From the NCBI GenBank assembly GCA_025603075.1, contig MU626265.1, positions 1-64,000 of the forward strand: a stretch of DNA of 64,000 nucleotides, written 5' to 3'. The notes beneath the pieces were generated by a model. The model saw nothing but the letters and a program-made list of their open reading frames with translations. It made no database searches and was not told the origin of the DNA. Numbering within the stretch: the stretch's first letter is position 1; each line of letters starts with the position of its first letter. The position numbers and the translations under genes were made by a program. Origin of the DNA: Neoconidiobolus thromboides FSU 785 (lineage: Eukaryota > Entomophthoromycota > Entomophthoromycetes > Entomophthorales > Neoconidiobolaceae). Shown here piece by piece: positions 24,759 through 37,248 of this stretch.

Positions 24759-26506
24759 ATGAAATCAAACTCAAAGACGAAGATAAGAAGTAGGGTAGAT
24801 ATATTTAAATTAAAGTTAGACAGAGTTGGTTCTTTATTAAACAATGCATTTAATCAACTGGATTCTCATTCAAACTTAAAAGTCAAACAAATCGCATATG
24901 GTAGTTATCTTTAACTCTTATAATGGCTAATTTATTTTTAGATTATTTAAAATGGGCTCAGAAGGAGCTTGAGGCTTTAAATAGAGACAGCAACTACACA
25001 GAAAATAATAAAATCTTCAAAAAAATTTCACAATTTGAGGCTATATTGGATAGGAACTCAAAGGTAAATGCTGCTTCATCCTTGTCAGTAGACGAAACAG
25101 TATATGTAAATATAGGATCAATGAAAGTATATCAGACTTATGGTGAATTTATAGAGAACGGTACTGTCTTTTTTAAAAAGGTTATGGACCCAAGCAAATT
25201 ATGGGTTGAGGAATTAGATTTAAAAAGAATTCTAGAAAATAAGGAGCCTAATATTTTATCATATACTTTAATTGCACTCCTCTCTAGATTCACTCTTCCA
25301 CGCAATAGTATGAACTACCAACAAATTTATGGGAAAGCTTTGCAGGGGGTAAAAGCAACCTTACCACAAGCTTATTCTAATCCAAGTTACAATCATGTGG
25401 TAGCCTTAGGATTATTATCTTTTATCGGTTTGTATCGCTTAAATTTCAGCTTTGCTAAGCGATATTTTTTGGATGCTGTAAGAATGGCCCAATGTCTAGG
25501 TTACAATATTAGTAATTCTTTATTTGATGAGATAGATGCTACTGATGTAAGGTATAATGATTTATTAAAAGGTAGAAAGATTTGGAAAACCCTCTACCTT
25601 ACATATTTAGTCCTTTCATCTTGTATTTCAAATATGCCCTTCATCAAATTTGAAGTAAAAGATCCCTTGCACCACTTTAAACAGAACCAAAACAACTACA
25701 ATGCCAATAAAGTGTTGTGTTCAGAAATTTCAAAAGAGAGTCGATACCTATGTGTTAGAAATTTCATTGAAGTAAACATAAAAATAGCAACTCATATACA
25801 AAAGGTAAAAGAAAGTTATGAGACTAATAAAGATTACTCTAAAATACCTCCCAATGATTTATTATTGCCGCAAAAAGAATTCATAAACTGCTTGACAATA
25901 CTAATAAATTTAATTCAAGATCGAAAATTAGCAAAAGACGAAAGTGAATATAGCAAAGGAGAACTAGATGAGAGAGTAGATGACGATGGGTTCAATTTTG
26001 AGAGATACATTAAAATCCTAATTCAACATACTATAGTTACGCTTTACTATCCATCTGTTATGGTTTATCCTCAACCTGTTCCTTTTACAAGCCCAGAATT
26101 AAAACTATTATTTAATCATGCTAATCAAGTCATCACATTTTATTTAAACAAAGGTCTAGATAAAAAATTTGACCGCGAAACTTTTACTAGAATGTATCAT
26201 ATTAATCCCAAGCATAGATTCCAGGCCATCATAATACCATTTTATTACCAAATATGCTATTGTTTTTTCGCACTTATTAATTTGTTACATCAACCGTCAG
26301 TTCTAGATCCTGAAGATATATATATGATTGATGAGTCTGAAACGAAATGTTTATTATTTGTCAAAGAACTTAGTATAATATCTAAATCTGGTAATGTAAA
26401 GCAGGCTAAAAATTCAATCAATGCTTTGAATCAGATCAAGTATTGTATCCATCAGTTTCAGCTGTCTGAAGATTTAACACAAAAGATACACGCATACTTA
26501 AATTAA
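24759..26506 (+). CDS. MHR-domain (Fungal_trans-like) protein, tandem copy 2, no zinc cluster
   Basis: Exon 1 is 24759-24900 (142 nt, MKSNSKTKIRSRVDIFKLKL...), the intron is 24901-24941 (41 nt, GTAGTT...GGCTAAT...TTTTAG), and exon 2 is 24942-26506; 568 residues. It is colinear with the neighbour at 22540: YLKWAQKELEALN, VVALGLLSFIGLYRLNFSFA, DAVRMAQCLGYNISNS, KGRKIWKTLYLTYLVLSS, TLYYPSVMVYPQPVPF, and a C-terminal helix rich in Lys/Ile ending IHAYLN. The ATG lies in the same relation to SRVD as in the other copies, which fixes the start. As in the others, no Zn2Cys6 cluster is encoded. Codon use and AT content match the neighbours. Function beyond the family is unknown. Confidence 0.82.
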
Positions 26507-27011
26507 CCTTTAACAATCTTAAAATGAACCTTGTATGTTTCTTTTATTTAACGTTTATTGCCGTTTCTATAATAACGTAAGTTTTTTCATATGTTAAAAA
26601 CAATTCTGAACCAATAGTAATCATTCTTTATTTTACTTCAAAAAGGGGGCTTCTTTTAGTCAATAATTGTAATAAATGGATTTTTGAGTTTTGTACTTAA
26701 ATAATTTTTAATGAATATCAATTTATGTAAACAGTTGCCCATGATGAAATTAAATATTAGGCGAACGACGTATAGTTGGATTTATATAAAGTTGTTCTTA
26801 TTATACCATTTTTTAACTTCCTTAATTGTCAAATGTAAACAATAAGTAGGTAGTATCGTTTTTCTAACTATAATAAATGACCAAACCATAAAAATAATGT
26901 AAAAAACAAATAAATTTATTAGAAGAGGAATTCGCCTGCATATTATACAATGTTAGAAGTAGCTCTGCTAAAACCAAACAGCATTTAATAGTAAATTATG
27001 TAAAATAGATG
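26507..27011. other. Intergenic, nothing recognised
   Basis: AT-rich 3' flank of the tandem MHR genes, ending at the next transposon copy. Confidence 0.5.
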
Positions 27012-27118
27012 ATATGGGGATGTATTTTTGTGTTTAAGAATTTTATTAACAAATTTTCCGCCCAAATAGCGCTTAAAAAATGGAAAAAATAATGAAGTCA
27101 AAAAAAACACTCCCATAT
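27012..27118 (-). mobile_element. MITE copy 6
   Basis: Ends ATATGGGGATGTATTTTTGT and CACTCCCATAT, full length. Its right end stops 2 bp before the ATG (27121) of the adjacent relic. Confidence 0.85.
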
Positions 27119-27120
27119 AT

Positions 27121-28495
27121 ATGAATCAAAAACAGGAAGAAGTGTTGGATACAAAGTATAAAATGAGAAGGAGGAAAAGTGGAGAGTTGGTTATTCAAAA
27201 GGAGAAAGAACCTTTTTGAGAAGAAGTTGACCATGATATAACAATATTTAATACAATAATGAATTCCAGCGAATTTTCATCTAATATATTTTCATTTATT
27301 GATAATAATCCAACTGGGGAACTAAAAGTGTCATCACATTAATAAATAGAATATACCTAAGTCAATTATTTAAGTGCTTTGTAAACGTATATTGTAGTAG
27401 AATTGATCCCAAAGGCTATTGATTGGATGAATAGTCCTTGGCGGATAAAATAAAAAGTAGTAATAGGTTATTATTGAAGATAATATTATTACAAACATTA
27501 AATAAATCTATAAAATTTTCAGATAATGAGCTTACCATACTATTAAACTATAAGTTGGATAATTTCAATCAACTATTGAATGATAATATGAATAACCCCT
27601 CTTTAGAAAATCTCACCCCTATTATGTTGCTTGCTGCAGAGTATTTTTATAGTCATCAAAGGTCAACTGCTTCAATATATGAGGATGTATCTTTGCATTT
27701 AAGAAGTTCATTAATAATTTTTCCGCTCAAATAGCGCTTAAAAGATGGAAAAAGTGAGGAGATCAAAAAGACATTTTTATATATTGGCTGCTCTGTTAAA
27801 ATGTGATATAATCAATCAAAAATAGAAAGAAAAGTTATGGGAAATTATATACTTGTTTTACGTATTTATCGAATCCAGCGACACAAATCTATTAAACTTA
27901 GATGTGATAAATACTTTAAACATGTAATTAAAAAAACAATATATTTTCCTACTAAAACAAGAAACCCAGAGAATGATCTTGTAATTGTAGAGAATATTGA
28001 ATTATTTTTAAATGGTTGTAAATTCAACTTGACATCAGAGTATAGTTCTAGATCCTTCTATTATGGATTTTCAATATGGATAGAGTTGGAAATATGTAAA
28101 TATTTAAGTGAGTTTAACGGTAAGCTGGTAAAAAGCAAAGTAATCAAATTGAACATATAACTATATACTATATTGAAAACAGTCATAGGATTAGGTCAAC
28201 AAAAGATTGACCAAATTATTGATGCTACTTGAGACGAATATAAAATATACTAATTGATTATGTAGTCGCAGATATATGAACTTAAAAGTTATTCAATGAA
28301 TTTGATATCAAACTATTCATTAAACAATTATTCATACTATATTTTAAATATATATAAACTGTTTTAACTAGATTCAATGTTAAGTTTTGCTTCCAAATAT
28401 TATAAATTACCTTCTAAAGAATATTGCTATTAGATATATAATAACACTACAAACATATGGAAACTTATTGATTCTGCCATTAAATAAAATATTAA
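27121..28495 (+). pseudogene. Decayed copy B of the second MHR-like family, interrupted by a MITE
   Basis: It begins ATG at 27121 (MNQKQEEVLDTKYKMRRRKS, then GELVIQKEKEPF and a stop). Later frames give FSFIDNNPTGELKVSS, LFKCFVNVYCSRIDPKAI, SSNRLLLKIILLQTLNKS, and LENLTPIMLLAAEYFYSHQR followed by STASI, where MITE copy 7 begins. After the MITE the frame resumes as LAALLKCDIINQK, stop, KEKLWEIIYLFYVFIESS, then ENIELFLNGCKFNLTSEY, KLPSKEYCY and NIWKLIDSA. LTPIMLLAAEYFYSHQ, LAALLKCDI and EKLWEIIYLFYVF line up with the LxALLLLAxY, AxxMAQxLGL and RRxxWWxxYxxD landmarks of fungal MHR domains. Stops and shifts show it is dead. Open stretches at 27438-27734 and 27837-28160 are pieces of it, not genes. 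Confidence 0.65.
27677..27782 (-). mobile_element. MITE copy 7, inside pseudogene copy B
   Basis: Ends ATATGAGGATG and ACATTTTTATAT: the right TIR has lost its C-tract. It sits between the STASI and LAALL codons of the flanking relic, at a TA. Confidence 0.82.
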
Positions 28496-29467
28496 AAATA
28501 TTTGCAATAATACTATAAACGATTTGAACGATTCTATCTCACTACTTTGTCTTTTTATCGATTTATTAGCAATTAATTTATTGGAAAAATGATAGCAATG
28601 TTATGTATAAAGGTTTAATAAAGTACGTTAGATATACAAAATTGTCTTATAGTTCAAATTATGGTTTTCTAGATTCAAAACTTATCTTTGAGGAAATTTA
28701 ATCTATTTTAAATGTTCTTACGCTTCCCAGGTCCTATCGTTTTTCTCCATAATTACATTTGTATTATTGTTTGTGTTGATTAATAAGCTTTTATTTACTG
28801 TATTTAGTGAGTATGTGGCATTCATAGTTTTTTATTCTAACTGGCTCTAAGTGATAAGCTATAATATTAATTTTTTATTTTGATATCCTTCTACTATAAA
28901 TGCGCTCCTATCTAATTTTTTTCATAAATCAACGCCTTGGCCACTATCAATACTAACATTCAATCTACAAATAACGTATAAGGTCAAGGTCAATCATCAA
29001 TAGATATTGACTACCAAAAAGTATATTTTAATAATGCAATTAATAAGAAGTGTCAAATCTTTTCATAAATATTAACACTTACAAAATATACAAAGCATTT
29101 ATATTACAAATATAAACTTCATGATTAAAAAACAAAACGAAGGATTTTATGAACAACATAATCGAATTTGATATTAAATTTTGGAATATTAACTCCGTCT
29201 ATTATTAGATATTCCAACTTTTTTGTAAATGAAATTATCCTAAATTTTTCAATTGTACAATTTATGCAAGAAACTCTGTGCTAACAAGTACTCTTTGCAC
29301 TTAACCACTCAATAACTTCATTTTTCAGAAACTTTATTAGGACAGTCTAAATTTAAATCCTGACTTTAGTTCAAATATTCGAGCTGATTTGATTATTGAG
29401 GAATTAAAATTATTTTGATTAGATTTGAGCACTTGGAAAATTTTATTACACTTTTGTATCCATAAAG
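28496..29467. other. Intergenic, 5' flank of COQ5
   Basis: AT-rich. The first part may still hold unrecognisable 3' remains of pseudogene copy B. No repeat copy or RNA gene seen. Confidence 0.45.
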
Positions 29468-30600
<1,133 letters not shown>

Positions 30601-30963
30601 TTAAAAGTTTATCAAATATTAGTTTAAAGTAATTTGTATATAGCCAGCCACGTTATATTTTTTTTTGATTTTAACAGCATTTTATAAATAAATTCAAAAA
30701 GGGGTAAAATAGTCAAACGAAGAAAATCGTTCTTATATCTACAATTTATCAGTACAGAGCTTGTTTTTAACCCACTAGTTTTTCTGAATCTATATTCTAT
30801 AAAAGTATATAACATTGAGCCAAAAAAGACTTTTTATTAATATAAACTACTTTACAATAAAAAGATGATTTTTAACAAATTTTATTGCAATAAAAAGTTA
30901 TAAATATTAAAATTATAATATATGAATATAGATTAAAAATAAGCTTGCTAGTAATTGAGCAAC
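30601..30963. terminator. Shared convergent 3' region of COQ5 and GLT1
   Basis: About 360 bp between two facing stop codons, so both mRNAs must end here. It is A/T-rich on both strands; no specific poly(A) signal can be assigned with confidence. Confidence 0.4.
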
Positions 30964-33900
30964 CTATGCTAACACTTCTATTTTGTTTTGTATAGGATTA
31001 CTAACGCTATTTGCTTCTAAGCTATTAAACTCTAACTCAACTAATCCGCCTGAGACTGGAAGTTTAGTATTTCCTATAAGGTAGTGATCAATCTCACGTG
31101 CTGCTTGCCTACCTTCGTTTATACCCCAAACAATCAATGACTGTCCACGGCGACAATCTCCCGCTGCAAACACCCCTTTTACTGAAGTAGCATATTGATC
31201 TTTTGGAGTTGAAATATTTGATGCTTGAGTAGTATCTAACCCTGCTTCTTTAACAACCTTACTTTCAGGTCCTAAGAAGCCCATTGCTAATAAAACTAGA
31301 TCGGCTTCAAAGAATTTTTCTGATCTTTCAATCTCTTGCATCTTCCATCTTCCATTACTATCTTTCTCCCATTGTACTCTTACAGTATTAATTCCTTTAA
31401 CATTACCATTTTCATCAGTAACAAATTCTTTGGAAAGTATACAGTATTCTCTTGGGTCTCTCGAGTATTGCTTTTGTACTTCTTCATGACCATAATCGAC
31501 TTTGAATACCCTTGGGAACTGTGGCCATGGATTATCGTTACCACGTTGTGCTGGTGGCTCTGGCAAAAGCTCAAAGTTCACGATAGACTTAGCTCCATGA
31601 CGCACTGATGTACCAATACAATCGCAACCTGTATCTCCGCCACCAATAACGATTACATTCTTGTCTTTAGCTGAAATGTAACTATCCCTATCTTTAAACT
31701 GAGAGTTTAACAATGCAGAGGTATTTTTTTGTAAAAAGTCCATTGCAAAGTAGATACCATTAGATTGTCTATTTGGAATGTTTAAATCTCTTGGCCAAGT
31801 TGCTCCGGTTGCCATCAACACTGCGTCATTATTTCCTTGGAGTTCACCAAAAGAGACATGAGTACCAACCTCGGTATTAAGCACAAATTGAATTCCTTCT
31901 TCTTCGAGTAGATCCAACCTTCTCTGGACTATTTTTTTGTCCAACTTCATGTTGGGAATTCCGTACATCAAAAGTCCTCCTGCACGATCATTACGGTCAT
32001 ACACTGTGACTAAGTGACCTGCTTTATTAAGTTGATCTGCTGCTGCAAGTCCTGCTGGACCCGATCCAATAATTGCAACCTTTTTACCAGTACGAAATTT
32101 AGGTGCTTTAGCAACGATCCAATTCTCTTCAAATCCTTTGTCAATAATAGCACATTCAATACTCTTAATACTTACTGGGGATGAATTTATGCCTAATACG
32201 CATGCCCCTTCACAAGGAGCAGGACAAACTCTACCAGTAAATTCAGGGAAATTATTGGTCATCATAAGACGATCAAGAGCTTCTCTCCATTTGCCTTTGA
32301 ATACTAGATCATTCCATTTAGGTATAATATTTCCAATAGGGCAACCAGTATCGGACTGACAAAATGGTACACCACAATCCATACATCTTGCAGATTGTAC
32401 TTTAAGTTCACTTGGCTTAAGACGATGATTGACTTCATTCCAGTCTTTTAGGCGAGAATTGGGCTCACGGTAATGATCACCCCTTCTCTTATACTTGATA
32501 AATCCACGAACCTTATCAGCCAGTTTAAGCTTCTTTTCAATTAATTCCTCATCGGGTGTAACGTCTTCAATATCTCCAATAGCTTTATGTTGATGTAAAT
32601 TTTTACTTCTGTTTTCTTCGAGTTTGGCATCCCCATTAATGTGCCCGTTAGTATGACCATTTACATGTCCATTAGTCTTTACTTGCTTAGCTTCCTCTTC
32701 TTTTTTCTTTAACGCTAACTTGTAATCAATCGGCATAACTTTTATAAATTGGCTTAAATTAGCATCAAATGAATGATAAACTTCTTTTGCGATTTCAGAG
32801 CCTGTCTTGATATAATGCTGATAAATTAACTCTTTAAGCTCGCTGATATCTTGTTTATCCTCCACGCTTTCTAAATGGACCATTTCCTTATTGCAGTTTT
32901 CACTAAGTACTTTGTCTCTATTTAACACATATGCTATTCCTCCACTCATACCTGCAGCAAAATTTCTTCCTACGTTTCCAAGGATGACTACCCTTCCTCC
33001 AGTCATGTATTCACAACCATGATCACCTACTCCTTCAATAACAGCAGTTGCTCCAGAATTTCTAACAGCAAAACGCTCAGCTGCAACACCACTAATAAAT
33101 GCAGATCCAGAAGTGGCACCATATAAACACACATTTCCTACAATAATGTTTTCATTTGCCTTGAACTTTGAAGCCTTTGGTGGATAAATAGCAATAATAC
33201 CACCTGAAAGACCTTTACCAACATAATCATTAGCATCACCTTGAAGTTCCAATGTGACACCTGGTGCTAAAAAGGCTCCAAAACTTTGACCAGCGGACCC
33301 TTTTAAGAAGACGTGAACTGTACCATTTGGGAGGCCTTCCTCTCCATGTAGTTTAGATATTTGGTAAGATAAAGTGGAACCGAGAGTACGATCAGTGTTA
33401 ACTATCTCAGTATCAATAGTTATAGGTTCTTTATTCGTTATAGCCAATTCGGCTTCTGCAATTAACTTGTTATCTAATCGAGTATGAAGTTTGTGATCTT
33501 GTTTTCTAACACAGTATGTAGCTGCCCCAGGACGAAGCTTATAAGCAGGTACCAAAATTGAACTCAAATCTAAGCTTGCTGCTTTACGGTTTTCAAACGG
33601 TAGGTTTAGCTTTAATTTTTCGCATCTACCTACCATCTCGTTTATAGTTCTAAGCCCTAATTTAGCCATGATTTCTCTAAGCTCTTCAGCAACATAGTAA
33701 AAGAAGTTAATAACATGCTCCGGTAATCCAGTAAATTTAGCTCTAAGTTCAGGATCTTGAGTTGCTATTCCTACTGGACAAGTATTAAGATGACATTTTC
33801 TCATCATAGTACATCCCATTGCGATCAAAGGCGTGGTTGCAAAACCCCATTCTTCAGCACCAAGTAAACATGCTAACGCTACATCTCTTCCTGTTTTAAT

Positions 33901-36900
33901 TTGTCCATCAGTTTGAAGCACAACTCTACCACGAAGATCATTGAGTACCAAAGTTTGATGGGTTTCAGCAAGCCCCAACTCCCATGGTAATCCAGCATAT
34001 TTAATACCTGTCCATCTAGATGCACCTGTACCACCATCATGTCCAGAAATTAAGATATGGTCAGCTTTTGCTTTAGCAACTCCAGAGGCAACAATCCCTA
34101 CTCCAACTTCCGAAACAAGCTTAACTGAAACCCTTGCCCTTGGATTGGAAGTCTTTAAATCATAAATGAGTTGCTTGAGATCTTCGATAGAATAAATGTC
34201 GTGATGAGGTGGGGGGCTAATAAGACCAACACCAGCAGTAGATTTACGTGTTTTAGCAATATTCTCAGATACCTTGTGTCCTGGAAGTTCACCTCCTTCA
34301 CCTGGTTTTGCTCCCTGCGCCATCTTGATTTGAAGCTCATCTGCATTTGTTAAGTAAAAGCTAGTAACTCCGAACCTTCCAGATGCAACTTGTTTAATAG
34401 CAGAACGTAAGTTTTTACCATCAACTAATCCAGAGGCTCTTTGTGGGTCTTCACCTCCTTCTCCAGTATTACTTTTGCCTCCAAGCTCATTCATGGCAGC
34501 AGCAAGAGTGGAATGTGCTTCCATAGAAATAGAACCATAACTCATAGCACCAGTACAAAATCTTTTTACAATTTTGTCCCAAGGCTCAACCTCATCAATT
34601 GGAATTCCTTTACTTTTTTCAAAATCGAAATCAAGTAACCCTCTTAGTGTACAGTTACGGATTGAATCATGGCATGCTTTTGCATACTCATCATAAGCAT
34701 TTTTATTTTTATTGCGTACAGCGTCTTGAAGTTTAGCAACAGTCACAGGCTCGTTGATATGTTTTTGACCACCTTTACGCCAATGATATTCTCCTACTTC
34801 TGGAAGACCTTTGATATTTTCTGTATATCTAGTAGGATAGGCAGCTTCGTGAAGTCGAATAGCATCTTGCGCAAGCATTTCAAAAGTAGAACCCTTAATT
34901 CTAGAAGCGGTACCATTAAAACATTTTTCAATAACTTCCTCACTAATACCAAGAGCCTCAAAAATTTGAGCTCCTTTATAGGATTGTAAAGTAGATATAC
35001 CCATCTTTGACATGACTTTCAATATACCATTACTGGAAGCTTTTTTGTAATTTTTTATTAACACTTGGCCATCGATTTCTTCTTCCAGTAAACCATCTCT
35101 TTTTAATTTAAGGATCGCTTCAAGAGCAAGGTAAGGGCATATAGCATCTGCACCATATCCTAAAAGTACACAAAAATGATGTACTTCTCTTGCTTCACCA
35201 GTTTCAACTACCAAAGCAACTTTAGATCTTAATTTATTACTAATAAGATGTTGATGAACAGCACCTGAAGCTATAAGAGAACTAATAGGAATATTGTCTA
35301 CATCAGCTTCGTTATCTGATAAGACAATTACTTTAACGCCTTCATTTATTGCTTCGACTGCGCTTTCGCATAACTCGTTAAGTTTCTCTAGGTAGCCTGA
35401 AGGCCCTAATTCCTTTTTGAAAGTTATTGAAAGAGTTTTTACCGACCAATCAGCTACGTACTTTGAAATATTCTTAATTGAAGCAAGCTCATCAATATCA
35501 ATTATTGGAGATGGAAGCGTCATTCTATGACACTGCGATTCCTCAATTTCTAAAATATTTCCCTCTGGTCCAATATAACATTCCAAAGACATGACAATTT
35601 CTTCACGAATTGGATCAATGGGTGGGTTAGTTACCTGGGCAAAGAGCTGGCGGAAATATTCATAAATTGGCCTTACTTGAGTAGAAAGGCAAGCTAAGGC
35701 GTTATCGTTACCCATAGAACCCAATGCTTCCTTTCCTTCTTTTATCATTGGTAAAATAAGGAAATTTATTTGCTCCAATGTAAAGCCAAATACAGTCATT
35801 CTTGGATCTCTTGCAACAGAAACAGGATCTAACACGTAAGCTCTAGTAGGACTATTTTCTAAAGTCACTGCTTTGAGCTCTTCTAAACTAAGCATTTGGT
35901 TGTCAATCCATTTACCAAAGTCTTCGCGTTCCGCTACCTTGCTTTTAAGCTCGGTATCATCAACAATACGCCCTTCAACAGTATCCACTAAGAGCATTCT
36001 ACCAGGCTGCAAACGTCCTTTTTTTATAACAGTGGCTGGGTCAATAGTTATAGTACCTACTTCAGAAGCGCAAACTATTCTATCACCTTCAAGGACATAA
36101 TAACGACATGGTCTGAGACCATTTCTATCTAAGCTTGCACCAATATAACGACCATCAGAAAAGGTAAACAGGGCAGGTCCATCCCATGGTTCCATCAAAC
36201 AAGCAGCCCATTTATAGAACGCTTTCTTTTTTGGGTCCATGTTTGGATTATTTTGCCATGCTTCTGGCGCCATTATCATTACTACTTCTGGAAGAGAAAA
36301 TTTACCGTTCATTAATAAAAGCTCTAAAACATTATCAAAAGCTGCGGAATCAGAACCATCTGGTTCAATAATTGGGTATAGTTTTTCAAGGTCTTTACCA
36401 AAAAAAGTGCTTTTCATAATACCTTCTCTGGCTCGCATCCAGTTTTTATTTCCTCGTAATGTGTTAATTTCTCCATTATGAGCACAGAACCTTAACGGTT
36501 GAGCACGATTCCAGCTTGGAAAAGTATTTGTGGAGAATCTAGAATGGACTAAAGCAAAATGAGCAGTATAACGGTGATTTCCCAAATCTAAAAAGTATTT
36601 ATAAACTTGAATAGGGGATAACTGACCCTTATAAGTTATGTTTTCTGTAGCTAACGAACAAATATAAAACCATTCTTTTAATGTAATATTATGAGAGGAT
36701 ACTTTTCGAAGCAAATAAAGCTTCTTTGTAAAAGTTTTAGAATCAAAAGTTTTATCATTTAAAGTAATAAATGGTTGAAGAATTTTAGGTTCTCTTGAAA
36801 GAGATACGGGTCCTAAAATTGAACTATCTACTGGTACCTCACGCCAACATAGTACGTTAAGGTCAAAAGAGGTAGCAATCTTTTCAAAGCGTGCCTTTTG

Positions 36901-37248
36901 ATCATCGATAGTATTTGGGTTAAAAAATAAATTACCAGTTGCATACTGACCAGGTGGTGGAAGCTTAACCCCTAATATATCAGCTTCTTTATTGAAGAAC
37001 TCATATGGCATTGAAGTCATTACACCAGCACCATCACCATCACGAAAATCAGCACCAGTAGCACCTCTATGGGTCATATTGCATAAAATAACGCTAGCAT
37101 CGCTTACTATTTTATGGCTTGGTATTCCTTTAATATGTGCAGCAAATCCCACGCCGCAAGCATCTTTTTCTAAAGAGGGGTCATACAAACCTTGTTTTGG
37201 TGGTAAGCTCTCGGCCCAGCTTTGGTTTTTATTAATAGTAGAAGGCAT
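30964..37248 (-). CDS. GLT1: NADH-type glutamate synthase (GOGAT), single large polypeptide
   Basis: Makes two glutamates from glutamine and 2-oxoglutarate; cytosolic nitrogen assimilation with glutamine synthetase. It is an intronless frame of 2094 residues, close to fungal Glt1 length. The N-terminal nucleophile is Cys31 in EKDACGVGF after a short propeptide. The class-II amidotransferase domain is followed by the FMN-binding synthase barrel with a 3Fe-4S cluster near residue 1140 (CTMMRKCHLNTCPVG), the GXGXG beta-helix domain (VGNVCLYGATSG, GVGDHGCEYMTGG), then a linker rich in NGHVNGHTNGH. The fused beta-subunit part has the two Cys-rich motifs (CMDCGVPFCQSDTGCPIGN and CPAPCEGACVLGI, about 1620-1680), a FAD fold (IIGSGPAGLAAADQL) and an NAD(P)H fold (VIGGGDTGCDCIGTS). 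All key residues are present. NADH rather than NADPH use is inferred from fungal orthologues. Confidence 0.97.
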   Translation of the reverse strand: MPSTINKNQSWAESLPPKQGLYDPSLEKDACGVGFAAHIKGIPSHKIVSDASVILCNMTHRGATGADFRDGDGAGVMTSMPYEFFNKEADILGVKLPPPGQYATGNLFFNPNTIDDQKARFEKIATSFDLNVLCWREVPVDSSILGPVSLSREPKILQPFITLNDKTFDSKTFTKKLYLLRKVSSHNITLKEWFYICSLATENITYKGQLSPIQVYKYFLDLGNHRYTAHFALVHSRFSTNTFPSWNRAQPLRFCAHNGEINTLRGNKNWMRAREGIMKSTFFGKDLEKLYPIIEPDGSDSAAFDNVLELLLMNGKFSLPEVVMIMAPEAWQNNPNMDPKKKAFYKWAACLMEPWDGPALFTFSDGRYIGASLDRNGLRPCRYYVLEGDRIVCASEVGTITIDPATVIKKGRLQPGRMLLVDTVEGRIVDDTELKSKVAEREDFGKWIDNQMLSLEELKAVTLENSPTRAYVLDPVSVARDPRMTVFGFTLEQINFLILPMIKEGKEALGSMGNDNALACLSTQVRPIYEYFRQLFAQVTNPPIDPIREEIVMSLECYIGPEGNILEIEESQCHRMTLPSPIIDIDELASIKNISKYVADWSVKTLSITFKKELGPSGYLEKLNELCESAVEAINEGVKVIVLSDNEADVDNIPISSLIASGAVHQHLISNKLRSKVALVVETGEAREVHHFCVLLGYGADAICPYLALEAILKLKRDGLLEEEIDGQVLIKNYKKASSNGILKVMSKMGISTLQSYKGAQIFEALGISEEVIEKCFNGTASRIKGSTFEMLAQDAIRLHEAAYPTRYTENIKGLPEVGEYHWRKGGQKHINEPVTVAKLQDAVRNKNKNAYDEYAKACHDSIRNCTLRGLLDFDFEKSKGIPIDEVEPWDKIVKRFCTGAMSYGSISMEAHSTLAAAMNELGGKSNTGEGGEDPQRASGLVDGKNLRSAIKQVASGRFGVTSFYLTNADELQIKMAQGAKPGEGGELPGHKVSENIAKTRKSTAGVGLISPPPHHDIYSIEDLKQLIYDLKTSNPRARVSVKLVSEVGVGIVASGVAKAKADHILISGHDGGTGASRWTGIKYAGLPWELGLAETHQTLVLNDLRGRVVLQTDGQIKTGRDVALACLLGAEEWGFATTPLIAMGCTMMRKCHLNTCPVGIATQDPELRAKFTGLPEHVINFFYYVAEELREIMAKLGLRTINEMVGRCEKLKLNLPFENRKAASLDLSSILVPAYKLRPGAATYCVRKQDHKLHTRLDNKLIAEAELAITNKEPITIDTEIVNTDRTLGSTLSYQISKLHGEEGLPNGTVHVFLKGSAGQSFGAFLAPGVTLELQGDANDYVGKGLSGGIIAIYPPKASKFKANENIIVGNVCLYGATSGSAFISGVAAERFAVRNSGATAVIEGVGDHGCEYMTGGRVVILGNVGRNFAAGMSGGIAYVLNRDKVLSENCNKEMVHLESVEDKQDISELKELIYQHYIKTGSEIAKEVYHSFDANLSQFIKVMPIDYKLALKKKEEEAKQVKTNGHVNGHTNGHINGDAKLEENRSKNLHQHKAIGDIEDVTPDEELIEKKLKLADKVRGFIKYKRRGDHYREPNSRLKDWNEVNHRLKPSELKVQSARCMDCGVPFCQSDTGCPIGNIIPKWNDLVFKGKWREALDRLMMTNNFPEFTGRVCPAPCEGACVLGINSSPVSIKSIECAIIDKGFEENWIVAKAPKFRTGKKVAIIGSGPAGLAAADQLNKAGHLVTVYDRNDRAGGLLMYGIPNMKLDKKIVQRRLDLLEEEGIQFVLNTEVGTHVSFGELQGNNDAVLMATGATWPRDLNIPNRQSNGIYFAMDFLQKNTSALLNSQFKDRDSYISAKDKNVIVIGGGDTGCDCIGTSVRHGAKSIVNFELLPEPPAQRGNDNPWPQFPRVFKVDYGHEEVQKQYSRDPREYCILSKEFVTDENGNVKGINTVRVQWEKDSNGRWKMQEIERSEKFFEADLVLLAMGFLGPESKVVKEAGLDTTQASNISTPKDQYATSVKGVFAAGDCRRGQSLIVWGINEGRQAAREIDHYLIGNTKLPVSGGLVELEFNSLEANSVSNPIQNKIEVLA

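Noticed and set aside
27438-27734. 98-codon open frame
   Set aside because: A fragment of pseudogene copy B whose end is MITE sequence.
27837-28160. 107-codon open frame
   Set aside because: Its first part is out of frame with the better match (KEKLWEIIYLFYVF); it is part of the same relic.
30964-37248. Many plus-strand frames opposite GLT1
   Set aside because: Antisense shadows of a strongly conserved coding sequence.
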